A DNA stretch of 64,000 bases, taken from NCBI GenBank assembly GCA_022266195.1, contig WHVY01000012.1:1-64000 (forward strand), given 5' to 3'. The notes under the pieces were generated by a model. It was not told the DNA's origin and ran no database searches. It saw only the letters and a program-made list of their open reading frames with translations. A program made the position numbers and the translations under genes. Origin of the DNA: Tetranychus cinnabarinus. Taxonomy: Eukaryota; Arthropoda; Arachnida; Trombidiformes; Tetranychidae. Shown here one piece after another: positions 25,041 through 38,355 of this stretch (within the stretch, counting starts at the first letter, position 1; every line of letters starts with the position of its first letter).

Positions 25041-28000
25041 AATTCAATTTACGCATTGGGATCGTCAATGTTATTTCAAGTGAAGCTTTGAATTCAATTT
25101 ACGCATTGGGATCGTCAATGTGTTTTCAATTGGAACTTTTAATTCATATTGAATGCATTGGGATCGTCAATGTTATTTCAATTGGAGCTCTCCTTTCATA
25201 TTGAATGCATTGGGATCGTCAATGTTATTTCAAGTGAAGCTTTGAATTCAATTTACGCATTGGGATCGTCAATGTTATTTCAATTGGAGCTCTATTTTCA
25301 TATTGCATGCATTGGGATCGTCAATGTTATTTCAAGTGAAGCTTTGAATTCAATTTACGCATTGGGATCGTCAATGTGTTTTCAATTGGAACTTTTAATT
25401 CATATTGAATGCATTGGGATCGTCAATGTTATTTCAATTGGAGCTCTCCTTTCATATTGAATGCATTGGGATCGTCAATGTTATTTCAAGTGAAGCTTTG
25501 AATTCAATTTACGCATTGGGATCGTCAATGTTATTTCAATTGGAGCTCTATTTTCATATTGCATGCATTGGGATCGTCAATGTTATTTCAAGTGAAGCTT
25601 TGAATTCAATTTACGCATTGGGATCGTCAATGTGTTTTCAATTGGAGCTTTTAATTCATATTGAATGCATTGGGATCGTCAATGTTATTTCAATTGGAGC
25701 TCTCCTTTCATATTGAATGCATTGGGATCGTCAATGTTATTTCAAGTGAAGCTTTGAATTCAATTTACGCATTGGGATCGTCAATGTTATTTCAATTGGA
25801 GCTCTATTTTCATATTGCATGCATTGGGATCGTCAATGTTATTTCAAGTGAAGCTTTGAATTCAATTTACGCATTGGGATCGTCAATGTGTTTTCAATTG
25901 GAGCTTTTAATTCATATTGAATGCATTGGGATCGTCAATGTTATTTCAATTGGAGCTTTGAATTCAATTAACGCATTGGGATCGTCAATGTTATTTCAAT
26001 TGGAGCTCTATTTTCATATTGCATGCATTGGGATCGTCAATGTTATTTCAAGTGAAGCTTTGAATTCAATTTACGCATTGGGATCGTCAATGTGTTTTCA
26101 ATTGGAGCTTTTAATTCATATTGAATGCATTGGGATCGTCAATGTTATTTCAAGTGAAGCTTTGAATTCAATTTACGCATTGGGATCGTCAATGTGTTTT
26201 CAATTGGAGCTTTTAATTCATATTGAATGCATTGGGATCGTCAATGTTATTTCAATTGGAGCTCTCCTTTCATATTGAATGCATTAGGATCGTCAATGTT
26301 ATTTCAAGTGAAGCTTTGAATTCAATTTACGCATTGGGATCGTCAATGTGTTTTCAATTGGAGCTTTTAATTCATATTGAATGCATTGGGATCGTCAACG
26401 TTATTTCAAGTGAAGCTTTGAATTCAATTAACGCATTGGGATCGTCAATGTTATTTCAATTGGAGCTCTATTTTCATATTGCATGCATTGGGATCGTCAA
26501 TGTTATTTCAAGTGAAGCTTTGAATTCAATTTACGCATTGGGATCGTCAATGTGTTTTCAATTGGAGCTTTTAATTCATATTGAATGCATTGGGATCGTC
26601 AATGTTATTTCAAGTGAAGCTTTGAATTCAATTAACGCATTGGGATCGTCAATGTTATTTCAATTGGAGCTCTATTTTCATATTGAATGCATTGGGATCG
26701 TCAATGTTATTTCAATTGGAGCTCTCCTTTCATATTGAATGAATTTGGGTCGTCAATGTTATTTCAATTGGAGCTCTCCTTTCATATTGAATGCATTAGG
26801 ATCGTCAATGTTATTTCAAGTGAAGCTTTGAATTCAATTTACGCATTGGGATCGTCAATGTTATTTCAATTGGAGCTCTATTTTCATATTGCATGCATTG
26901 GGATCGTCAATGTTATTTCAAGTGAAGCTTTGAATTCAATTTACGCATTGGGATCGTCAATGTGTTTTCAATTGGAGCTTTTAATTCATATTGAATGCAT
27001 TGGGATCGTCAATGTTATTTCAAGTGAAGCTTTGAATTCAATTTACGCATTGGGATCGTCAATGTGTTTTCAATTGGAGCTTTTAATTCATATTGAATGC
27101 ATTGAGATCGTCAATGTTATTTCAAGTGAAGCTTTGAATTCAATTTACGCATTGGGATCGTCAACGTTATTTCAATCGGAGCTTTTTATTCATATTGAAT
27201 GCATTGGGATCGTCAATGTTATTTCAATTGGAGCTCTCCTTTCATATTGAATGAATTTGGGTCGTCAATGTTATTGCAATGGAGCTTTGAATTCAATTTA
27301 CGCATTGGGATCGTCAATGTTATTTCAATTGGAGCTCTATTTTCATATTGCATGCATTGGGATCGTCAATGTTATTTCAAGTGAAGCTTTGAATTCAATT
27401 TACGCATTGGGATCGTCAATGTGTTTTCAATTGGAGCTTTTAATTCATATTGAATGCATTGGGATCGTCAACGTTATTTCAAGTGAAGCTTTGAATTCAA
27501 TTAACGCATTGGGATCGTCAATGTTATTTCAATTGGAGCTCTATTTTCATATTGCATGCATTGGGATCGTCAATGTTATTTCAAGTGAAGCTTTGAATTC
27601 AATTTACGCATTGGGATCGTCAATGTGTTTTCAATTGGAGCTTTTTATTCATATTGAATGCATTGGGATCGTCAATGTTATTTCAAGTGAAGCTTTGAAT
27701 TCAATTAACGCATTGGGATCGTCAATGTTATTTCAATTGGAGCTCTATTTTCATATTGAATGCATTGGGATCGTCAATGTTATTTCAATTGGAGCTCTCC
27801 TTTCATATTGAATGAATTTGGGATCGTCAATGTTATTTCAATGGAGCTTTGAATTCAATTTACGCATTGGGATCGTCAATGTGTTTTCAATTGGAGCTTT
27901 TAATTCATATTGAATGCATTGGGATCGTCAATGTTATTTCAATTGGAGCTCTCCTTTCATATTGAATGCATTGGGATCGTCAATGTTATTTCAAGTGAAG

Positions 28001-29870
28001 CTTTGAATTCAATTTACGCATTGGGATCGTCAATGTTATTTCAATTGGAGCTCTATTTTCATATTGCATGCATTGGGATCGTCAATGTTATTTCAAGTGA
28101 AGCTTTGAATTCAATTTACGCATTGGGATCGTCAATGTGTTTTCAATGGAGCTTTGAATTCAATTTACGCATTGGGATCGTCAATGTTATTTCAAGTGAA
28201 GCTTTGAATTCAATTTACGCATTGGGATCGTCAATGTGTTTTCAATTGGAACTTTTAATTCATATTGAATGCATTGGGATCGTCAATGTTATTTCAATTG
28301 GAGCTCTCCTTTCATATTGAATGCATTGGGATCGTCAATGTTATTTCAAGTGAAGCTTTGAATTCAATTTACGCATTGGGATCGTCAATGTTATTTCAAT
28401 TGGAGCTCTATTTTCATATTGCATGCATTGGGATCGTCAATGTTATTTCAAGTGAAGCTTTGAATTCAATTTACGCATTGGGATCGTCAATGTGTTTTCA
28501 ATTGGAACTTTTAATTCATATTGAATGCATTGGGATCGTCAATGTTATTTCAATTGGAGCTCTCCTTTCATATTGAATGCATTGGGATCGTCAATGTTAT
28601 TTCAAGTGAAGCTTTGAATTCAATTTACGCATTGGGATCGTCAATGTTATTTCAATTGGAGCTCTATTTTCATATTGCATGCATTGGGATCGTCAATGTT
28701 ATTTCAAGTGAAGCTTTGAATTCAATTTACGCATTGGGATCGTCAATGTGTTTTCAATTGGAGCTTTTAATTCATATTGAATGCATTGGGATCGTCAATG
28801 TTATTTCAATTGGAGCTCTCCTTTCATATTGAATGCATTGGGATCGTCAATGTTATTTCAAGTGAAGCTTTGAATTCAATTTACGCATTGGGATCGTCAA
28901 TGTTATTTCAATTGGAGCTCTATTTTCATATTGCATGCATTGGGATCGTCAATGTTATTTCAAGTGAAGCTTTGAATTCAATTTACGCATTGGGATCGTC
29001 AATGTGTTTTCAATTGGAGCTTTTAATTCATATTGAATGCATTGGGATCGTCAATGTTATTTCAATTGGAGCTTTGAATTCAATTAACGCATTGGGATCG
29101 TCAATGTTATTTCAATTGGAGCTCTATTTTCATATTGCATGCATTGGGATCGTCAATGTTATTTCAAGTGAAGCTTTGAATTCAATTTACGCATTGGGAT
29201 CGTCAATGTGTTTTCAATTGGAGCTTTTAATTCATATTGAATGCATTGGGATCGTCAATGTTATTTCAAGTGAAGCTTTGAATTCAATTTACGCATTGGG
29301 ATCGTCAATGTGTTTTCAATTGGAGCTTTTAATTCATATTGAATGCATTGGGATCGTCAATGTTATTTCAATTGGAGCTCTCCTTTCATATTGAATGCAT
29401 TAGGATCGTCAATGTTATTTCAAGTGAAGCTTTGAATTCAATTTACGCATTGGGATCGTCAATGTGTTTTCAATTGGAGCTTTTAATTCATATTGAATGC
29501 ATTGGGATCGTCAACGTTATTTCAAGTGAAGCTTTGAATTCAATTAACGCATTGGGATCGTCAATGTTATTTCAATTGGAGCTCTATTTTCATATTGCAT
29601 GCATTGGGATCGTCAATGTTATTTCAAGTGAAGCTTTGAATTCAATTTACGCATTGGGATCGTCAATGTGTTTTCAATTGGAGCTTTTAATTCATATTGA
29701 ATGCATTGGGATCGTCAATGTTATTTCAAGTGAAGCTTTGAATTCAATTAACGCATTGGGATCGTCAATGTTATTTCAATTGGAGCTCTATTTTCATATT
29801 GAATGCATTGGGATCGTCAATGTTATTTCAATTGGAGCTCTCCTTTCATATTGAATGAATTTGGGTCGTC
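23640..29870. repeat. 3,115-bp tandem super-repeat (2 copies)
   Basis: Landmarks at 24084, 24136, 24794, 25149, 25405, 25661 and 26223 reappear at 27199, 27251, 27910, 28265, 28521, 28777 and 29339. The offset is 3,115 before and 3,116 after the 24281 deletion, which the second copy lacks. The period is about 61 monomers. Confidence 0.88.
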
Positions 29871-30109
29871 AATGTTATTTCAATGGAGCTTTGAATTCAA
29901 TTTACGCATTGGGATCGTCAACGTTATTTTAATCGGAGCTTTTTATTCATATTGAATGCATTGGGATCGTCAATGTTATTTCAAGTGAAGCTTTGAATTC
30001 AATTAACGCATTGGGATCGTCAATGTTATTTCAATTGGACCTATATTTTCATATTGCATGCATTGGGATCGTCAATGTTATTTCAATTGGAGCTCTCCTT
30101 TCATATTGA

Positions 30110-30760
30110 ATGCATTGGGATCGTCAATGTTATTTCAATATAGCTTTGAATTCAATTTACGCATTGGGATCGTCAATGTTATTTCAATTGGAGCTTTTAA
30201 TTCATATTGAATGCATTGGGATCGTCAATGTTATTTCAATTGGAGCTCTCCTTTCATATTGAATGCATTAGGATCGTCAATGTTATTTCAATATAGCTTT
30301 GAATTCAATTTACGCATTGGGATCGTCAATGTTATTTCAATTGGAGCTTTTAATTCATATTGAATGCATTGGGATCGTCAATGTTATTTCAATTGGAGCT
30401 CTCCTTTCATATTGAATGCATTAGGATCGTCAATGTTATTTCAATATAGCTTTGAATTCAATTTACGCATTGGGATCGTCAATGTTATTTCAATTGGAGC
30501 TTTTAATTCATATTGAATGCATTGGGATCGTCAATGTTATTTCAATTGGAGCTCTCCTTTCATATTGAATGCATTGGGATCGTCAATGTTATTTCAATAT
30601 AGCTTTGAATTCAATTTACGCATTGGGATCGTCAATGTTATTTCAATTGGAGCTTTTAATTCATATTGAATGCATTGGGATCGTCAATGTTATTTCAATT
30701 GGAGCTCTCCTTTCATATTGAATGCATTGGGATCGTCAATGTTATTTCAATATAGCTTTG
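30110..30760. repeat. 153-bp trimer higher-order repeat (~4 copies)
   Basis: The rare CAATATAGC monomer (49 bp) occurs at 30136, 30289, 30442, 30595 and 30748, i.e. every 153 bp. Each is followed by two 52-bp monomers (AGCTTTTAATTCATATTG type, then GAGCTCTCCTTTCATATTG type). A different HOR from the 256-bp one next to it. Confidence 0.9.
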
Positions 30761-33700
30761 AATTCAATTTACGCATTGGGATCGTCAACGTTATTTCAAT
30801 CGGAGCTTTTTATTCATATTGAATGCATTGGGATCGTCAATGTTATTTCAAGTGAAGCTTCGAATTCAATTTACGCATTGGGATCGTCAATGTGTTTTCA
30901 ATTGGAGCTTTTAATTCATATTGAATGCATTGGAATCGTCAATGTTATTTCAATTGGAGCTCTATTTTCATATTGCATGCATCGGGATCGTCAATGTTAT
31001 TTCAATGGAGCTTTGAATTCAATTTACGCATTGGGATCGTCAATGTTATTTCAAGTGAAGCTTTGAATTCAATTTACGCATTGGGATCGTCAATGTGTTT
31101 TCAATTGGAGCTCTCCTTTCATATTGAATGCATTTGGATCGTCAATGTTATTTCAAGTGAAGCTTTTAATTCAATTTACGCATTGGGATCGTCAATGTTA
31201 TTTCAATTGGAGCTCTCCTTTCATATTGAATGCATTGGGATCGTCAATGTTATTTCAAGTGAAGCTTTGAATTCAATTTACGCATTGAGATCGTCAATGT
31301 TATTTCAATTGGAGCTCTATTTTCATATTGCATGCATTGGGATCGTCAATGTTATTTCAATTGGAGCTCTATTTTCATATTGCATGCATTGGGATCGTCA
31401 ATGTTATTTCAAGTGAAGCTTTGAATTCAATTTACGCATTGGGATCGTCAATGTGTTTTCAATTGGAGCTCTCCTTTCATATTAAATGCATTGGGTTCGT
31501 CAATGTTATTTCAATGGAGCTTTGAATTCAATTTACGCATTGGGATCGTCAATGTTATTTCAAGTGAAGCTTTGAATTCAATTTACGCATTGGGATCGTC
31601 AATGTTATTTCAATTGGAGCTCTATTTTCATATTGCATGCATTGGGATCGTCAATGTTATTTCAATTGGAGCTCTATTTTCATATTGCATGCATTGGGAT
31701 CGTCAATGTTATTTCAATTGGAGCTCTATTTTCATATTAAATGCATTGGGTTCGTCAATGTTATTTCAATGGAGCTTTGAATTCAATTTACGCATTGGGA
31801 TCGTCAATGTTATTTCAAGTGAAGCTTTGAATTCAATTTACGCATTGGGATCGTCAATGTTATTTCAATTGGAGCTCTATTTTCATATTGCATGCATTGG
31901 GATCGTCAATGTTATTTCAAGTGAAGCTTTGAATTCAATTTACGCATTGGGATCGTCAATGTGTTTTCAATTGGAGCTTTTAATTCATATTGAATGTGTT
32001 GGGATCGTCAATGTTATTTCAATTGGAGCTCTCCTTTCATATTGAATGCATTGGGATCGTCAATGTTATTTCAAGTGAAGCTTTGAATTCAATTTACGCA
32101 TTGGGATCGTCAATGTTATTTCAATTGGAGCTCTATTTTCATATTGCATGCATTGGGATCGTCAATGTTATTTCAAGTGAAGCTTTGAATTCAATTTACG
32201 CATTGGGATCGTCAATGTGTTTTCAATTGGAGCTTTTAATTCATATTGAATGCATTGGGATCGTCAATGTTATTTCAATTGGAGCTCTCCTTTCATATTG
32301 AATGCATTAGGATCGTCAATGTTATTTCAAGTGAAGCTTTGAATTCAATTTACGCATTGGGATCGTCAATGTTATTTCAATTGGAGCTCATTTTTCATAT
32401 TGCATGCATTGGGATCGTCAATGTTATTTCAAGTGAAGCTTTGAATTCAATTTACGCATTGGGATCGTCAATGTGTTTTCAATTGGAGCTTTTAATTCAT
32501 ATTGAATGCATTGGGATCGTCAATGTTATTTCAAGTGAAGCTTTGAATTCAATTTACGCATTGGGATCGTCAATGTGTTTTCAATTGGAGCTTTTAATTC
32601 ATATTGAATGCATTGAGATCGTCAATGTTATTTCAAGTGAAGCTTTGAATTCAATTTACGCATTGGGATCGTCAACGTTATTTCAATCGGAGCTTTTTAT
32701 TCATATTGAATGCATTGGGATCGTCAATGTTATTTCAATTGGAGCTCTCCTTTCATATTGAATGAATTTGGGTCGTCAATGTTATTGCAATGGAGCTTTG
32801 AATTCAATTTACGCATTGGGATCGTCAATGTTATTTCAATTGGAGCTCTATTTTCATATTGCATGCATTGGGATCGTCAATGTTATTTCAAGTGAAGCTT
32901 TGAATTCAATTTACGCATTGGGATCGTCAATGTGTTTTCAATTGGAGCTTTTAATTCATATTGAATGCATTGGGATCGTCAACGTTATTTCAATCGGAGC
33001 TTTTTATTCATATTGAATGCATTGGGATCGTCAATGTTATTTCAAGTGAAGCTTTGAATTCAATTAACGCATTGGGATCGTCAATGTTATTTCAATTGGA
33101 GCTCTATTTTCATATTGCATGCATTGGGATCGTCAATGTTATTTCAATTGGAGCTCTCCTTTCATATTGAATGCATTGGGATCGTCAATGTTATTTCAAT
33201 ATAGCTTTGAATTCAATTTACGCATTGGGATCGTCAACGTTATTTCAATCGGAGCTTTTTATTCATATTGAATGCATTGGGATCGTCAATGTTATTTCAA
33301 GTGAAGCTTTGAATTCAATTTACGCATTGGGATCGTCAATGTTATTTCAATTGGAGCTCTATTTTCATATTGCATGCATTGGGATCGTCAATGTTATTTC
33401 AATTGGAGCTCTCCTTTCATATTGAATGCATTGGGATCGTCAATGTTATTTCAATATAGCTTTGAATTCAATTTACGCATTGGGATCGTCAACGTTATTT
33501 CAATCGGAGCTTTTTATTCATATTGAATGCATTGGGATCGTCAATGTTATTTCAAGTGAAGCTTCGAATTCAATTTACGCATTGGGATCGTCAATGTGTT
33601 TTCAATTGGAGCTTTTAATTCATATTGAATGCATTGGAATCGTCAATGTTATTTCAATTGGAGCTCTACTTTCATATTGAATGCATTGGGATCGTCAATG

Positions 33701-34020
33701 TTATTTCAATGGAGCTTTGAATTCAATTTACGCATTGGGATCGTCAACGTTATTTCAATCGGAGCTTTTTATTCATATTGAATGCATTGGGATCGTCAAT
33801 GTTATTTCAATTGGAGCTCTATTTTCATATTGCATGCATTGGGATCGTCAATGTTATTGCAATTGGAGCTTTGAATTCAATTTACGCATTGGGATCGTCA
33901 ATGTTATTTCAATTGGAGCTTTTAATTCATATTGAATGCATTGGGATCGTCAATGTTATTTCAATTGGAGCTCTCCTTTCATATTGAATGCATTGGGATC
34001 GTCAATGTTATTGCAATTGG

Positions 34021-34990
34021 AGCTTTGAATTCATATTGAATGCTTATTGATCGTCAATGTTATTTCAATTAAAGCTTTGAATGCAATTACGCATTGGGAT
34101 CGTCAATGTTATTTCAATTAAAGCTTTGAATTCATATTGAATGCTTTGTGATCGTCAATGTTATTTCAATTAAAGCTTTGAATGCAATTTACGCATTGGG
34201 ATCGTCAATGTTATTTCGATTAAGCTTTGAATGCAATTTACGCATTGGGATCGTCAATGTTATTTCAATTAAAGCTTTGAATTCATATTGAATGCATTAA
34301 GATCGCCAATGTTATTGCAATTGGAGCTTTTAATTCAATTTACGCATTGAGATCGTCAATGTTATTTCAATTGGAGCTTTTAATGCAATTTACGCATTGT
34401 GATCGTCAATGTTATTTCAATTGGAGTTTTAATTCAATTTAAGCATAGGGATCGTCAATGTTATTTCAATCAAAGCTTTAAATTCATATTCAATGCATTG
34501 GGATCGTCAATGTTATTTCAATCAAAGCTTTGAATTCATATTGAATGCATTGGGATCGTCAATGTTATTTCAATTAAAGCTTTGAATTCATATTGAATGC
34601 ATTGGGATCGTCAATGTTATTTCAATCAAAGCTTTGAATTCATATTGAATGCTTTGTGATCGTCAATGTTATTTCAATTAAAGCTTTGAATGCAATTACG
34701 TATTGGGATCGTCAATGTTATTTCAATTAAAGCTTTGAATTCATATTGAATGCATTGAAATCGTCAATGTTATTTCAATTGGAGCTTTGAATTCATATTG
34801 AATGCTTTGTGATCGTCAATGTTATTTCAATTATAGCTTTGAATGCAATTACGCATTGGGATCGTCAATGTTATTTCAATTAAAGCTTTGAATTCATATT
34901 GAATGCTTTGTGATCGTCAATGTTATTTCAATTAAAGCTTTGAATGCAATTTACGCATTGGGATCGTCAATGTTATTTCGATTAAGCTTT
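34021..34990. repeat. Satellite block A2 (family A island)
   Basis: Family A monomers return within one monomer at about 34.02 kb, marked by a unique GCTTATTGATCG junction that recurs at the matching point near 38.37 kb. Contains the AAGCATAGGGATCG variant near 34446 that is also frequent in block A3. Confidence 0.88.
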
Positions 34991-37900
34991 GAATTCATAT
35001 TGAATGCATTGGGATCGTCAATGTTATTTCAATTGGAGCTCTCCTTTCATATTGAATGCATTGGGATCGTCAATGTTATTTCAATATAGCTTTGAATTCA
35101 ATTTACGCATTGGGATCGTCAACGTTATTTCAATCGGAGCTTTTTATTCATATTGAATGCATTGGGATCGTCAATGTTATTTCAAGTGAAGCTTCGAATT
35201 CAATTTACGCATTGGGATCGTCAATGTGTTTTCAATTGGAGCTTTTAATTCATATTGAATGCATTGGAATCGTCAATGTTATTTCAATTGGAGCTCTATT
35301 TTCATATTGCATGCATCGGGATCGTCAATGTTATTTCAATGGAGCTTTGAATTCAATTTACGCATTGGGATCGTCAATGTTATTTCAAGTGAAGCTTTGA
35401 ATTCAATTTACGCATTGGGATCGTCAATGTGTTTTCAATTGGAGCTCTCCTTTCATATTGAATGCATTTGGATCGTCAATGTTATTTCAATGGAGCTTTG
35501 AATTCAATTTACGCATTGGGATCGTCAACGTTATTTCAATCGGAGCTTTTTATTCATATTGAATGCATTGGGATCGTCAATGTTATTTCAATTGGAGCTC
35601 TCCTTTCATATTGAATGCATTGGGATCGTCAATGTTATTTCAAGTGAAGCTTTTAATTCAATTTACGCATTGGGATCGTCAATGTTATTTCAATTGGAGC
35701 TCTCCTTTAATATTGAATGCATTGGGATCGTCAATGTTATTTCAAGTGAAGCTTTGAATTCAATTTACGCATTGGGATCGTCAATGTTATTTTAATTGGA
35801 GCTCTATTTTCATATTGCATGCATTGGGATCGTCAATGTTATTTCAATTGGAGCTCTATTTTCATATTGCATGCATTGGGATCGTCAATGTTATTTCAAG
35901 TGAAGCTTTGAATTCAATTTACGCATTGGGATCGTCAATGTGTTTTCAATTGGAGCTCTCCTTTCATATTGAATGCATTGGGTTCGTCAATGTTATTTCA
36001 ATGGAGCTTCTAATTCAATTTACGCATTGGGATCGTCAATGTTATTTCAAGTGAAGCTTTGAATTCAATTTACGCATTGGGATCGTCAATGTGTTTTCAA
36101 TTGGAGCTTTTAATTCATATTGAATGCATTGGGATCGTCAATGTTATTTCAATTGGAGCTCTCCTTTCATATTGAATGCATTGGGATCGTCAATGTTATT
36201 TCAAGTGAAGCTTTGAATTCAATTTACGCATTGGGATCGTCAATGTTATTTCAATTGGAGCTCTATTTTCATATTGCATGCATTGGGATCGTCAATGTTA
36301 TTTCAAGTGAAGCTTTGAATTCAATTTACGCATTGGGATCGTCAATGTGTTTTCAATTGGAGCTTTTAATTCATATTGAATGCATTGGGATCGTCAATGT
36401 TATTTCAATTGGAGCTCTCCTTTTATATTGAATGCATTGGGATCGTCAATGTTATTTCAAGTGAAGCTTTGAATTCAATTTACGCATTGGGATCGTCAAT
36501 GTTATTTCAATTGGAGCTCTATTTTCATATTGCATGCATTGGGATCGTCAATGTTATTTCAAGTGAAGCTTTGAATTCAATTTACGCATTGGGATCGTCA
36601 ATGTGTTTTCAATTGGAGCTTTTAATTCATATTGAATGCATTGGGATCGTCAATGTTATTTCAATTGGAGCTCTCCTTTCATATTGAATGCATTAGGATC
36701 GTCAATGTTATTTCAAGTGAAGCTTTGAATTCAATTTACGCATTGGGATCGTCAATGTTATTTCAATTGGAGCTCTATTTTCATATTGCATGCATTGGGA
36801 TCGTCAATGTTATTTCAAGTGAAGCTTTGAATTCAATTTACGCATTGGGATCGTCAATGTGTTTTCAATTGGAGCTTTTAATTCATATTGAATGCATTGG
36901 GATTGTCAATGTTATTTCAAGTGAAGCTTTGAATTCAATTTACGCATTGGGATCGTCAATGTGTTTTCAATTGGAGCTTTTAATTCATATTGAATGCATT
37001 GAGATCGTCAATGTTATTTCAAGTGAAGCTTTGAATTCAATTTACGCATTGGGATCGTCAACGTTATTTCAATCGGAGCTTTTTATTCATATTGAATGCA
37101 TTGGGATCGTCAATGTTATTGCAATGGAGCTTTGAATTCAATTTACGCATTGGGATCGTCAATGTTATTTCAATTCGAGCTCTATTTTCATATTGCATGC
37201 ATTGGGATCGTCAATGTTATTTCAAGTGAAGCTTTGAATTCAATTTACGCATTGGGATCGTCAATGTGTTTTCAATTGGAGCTTTTAATTCATATTGAAT
37301 GCATTGGGATCGTCAACGTTATTTCAATCGGAGCTTTTTATTCATATTGAATGCATTGGGATCGTCAATGTTATTTCAAGTGAAGCTTTGAATTCAATTA
37401 ACGCATTGGGATCGTCAATGTTATTTCAATTGGAGCTCTATTTTCATATTGCATGCATTGGGATCGTCAATGTTATTTCAATTGGAGCTCTCCTTTCATA
37501 TTGAATGCATTGGGATCGTCAATGTTATTTCAATATAGCTTTGAATTCAATTTACGCATTGGGATCGTCAACGTTATTTCAATCGGAGCTTTTTATTCAT
37601 ATTGAATGCATTGGGATCGTCAATGTTATTTCAAGTGAAGCTTTGAATTCAATTTACGCATTGGGATCGTCAATGTTATTTCAATTGGAGCTCTATTTTC
37701 ATATTGCATGCATTGGGATCGTCAATGTTATTTCAATTGGAGCTCTCCTTTCATATTGAAAGCATTGGGATCGTCAATGTTATTTCAATATAGCTTTGAA
37801 TTCAATTTACGCATTGGGATCGTCAACGTTATTTCAATCGGAGCTTTTTATTCATATTGAATGCATTGGGATCGTCAATGTTATTTCAAGTGAAGCTTCG

Positions 37901-38355
37901 AATTCAATTTACGCATTGGGATCGTCAATGTGTTTTCAATTGGAGCTTTTAATTCATATTGAATGCATTGGAATCGTCAATGTTATTTCAATTGGAGCTC
38001 TACTTTCATATTGAATGCATTGGGATCGTCAATGTTATTTCAATGGAGCTTTGAATTCAATTTACGCATTGGGATCGTCAACGTTATTTCAATCGGAGCT
38101 TTTTATTCATATTGAATGCATTGGGATCGTCAATGTTATTTCAATTGGAGCTCTATTTTCATATTGCATGCATTGGGATCGTCAATGTTATTGCAATTGG
38201 AGCTTTGAATTCAATTTACGCATTGGGATCGTCAATGTTATTTCAATTGGAGCTTTTAATTCATATTGAATGCATTGGGATCGTCAATGTTATTTCAATT
38301 GGAGCTCTCCTTTCATATTGAATGCATTGGGATCGTCAATGTTATTGCAATTGGA
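34991..38355. repeat. Satellite block B2 (second copy of family B segment)
   Basis: Repeats the 30.66-34.02 kb segment, including the CAATATAGC, CAACGTTATTTCAATCGGAGC and 256-bp HOR sections. Begins abruptly at about 34.99 kb after a CGATTAAGC monomer, which marks the duplication junction. Confidence 0.88.

Larger units (their letters stand above)
13341..34020. repeat. Satellite block B1 (family B monomers, higher-order organised)
   Basis: Family B is made of four main monomers. Alpha (52 bp) has GAGCTCTCCTTTCATATTG. Beta (50 bp) has AAGTGAAGCTTTGAATTCAA and ends TTTACGC. Gamma (52 bp) has GAGCTCTATTTTCATATTGC and the palindrome TGCATGCA. Delta (52 bp) has GTGTTTTCAATTGGAGC. Minor types include a CAACGTTATTTCAATCGGAGC form and 49-bp CAATGGAGC or CAATATAGC forms. 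The change from block A at about 13.34 kb takes place within one or two monomers. Confidence 0.92.

Noticed and set aside
13371..38321. Dozens of open frames of 61-205 codons with repeated GIVNVIS- and ALGSSM-type peptides
   Set aside because: They are frame by-products of 50+52 bp monomer pairs, repeat many times almost unchanged, have no start context or domain, and end where the monomer order shifts the frame.
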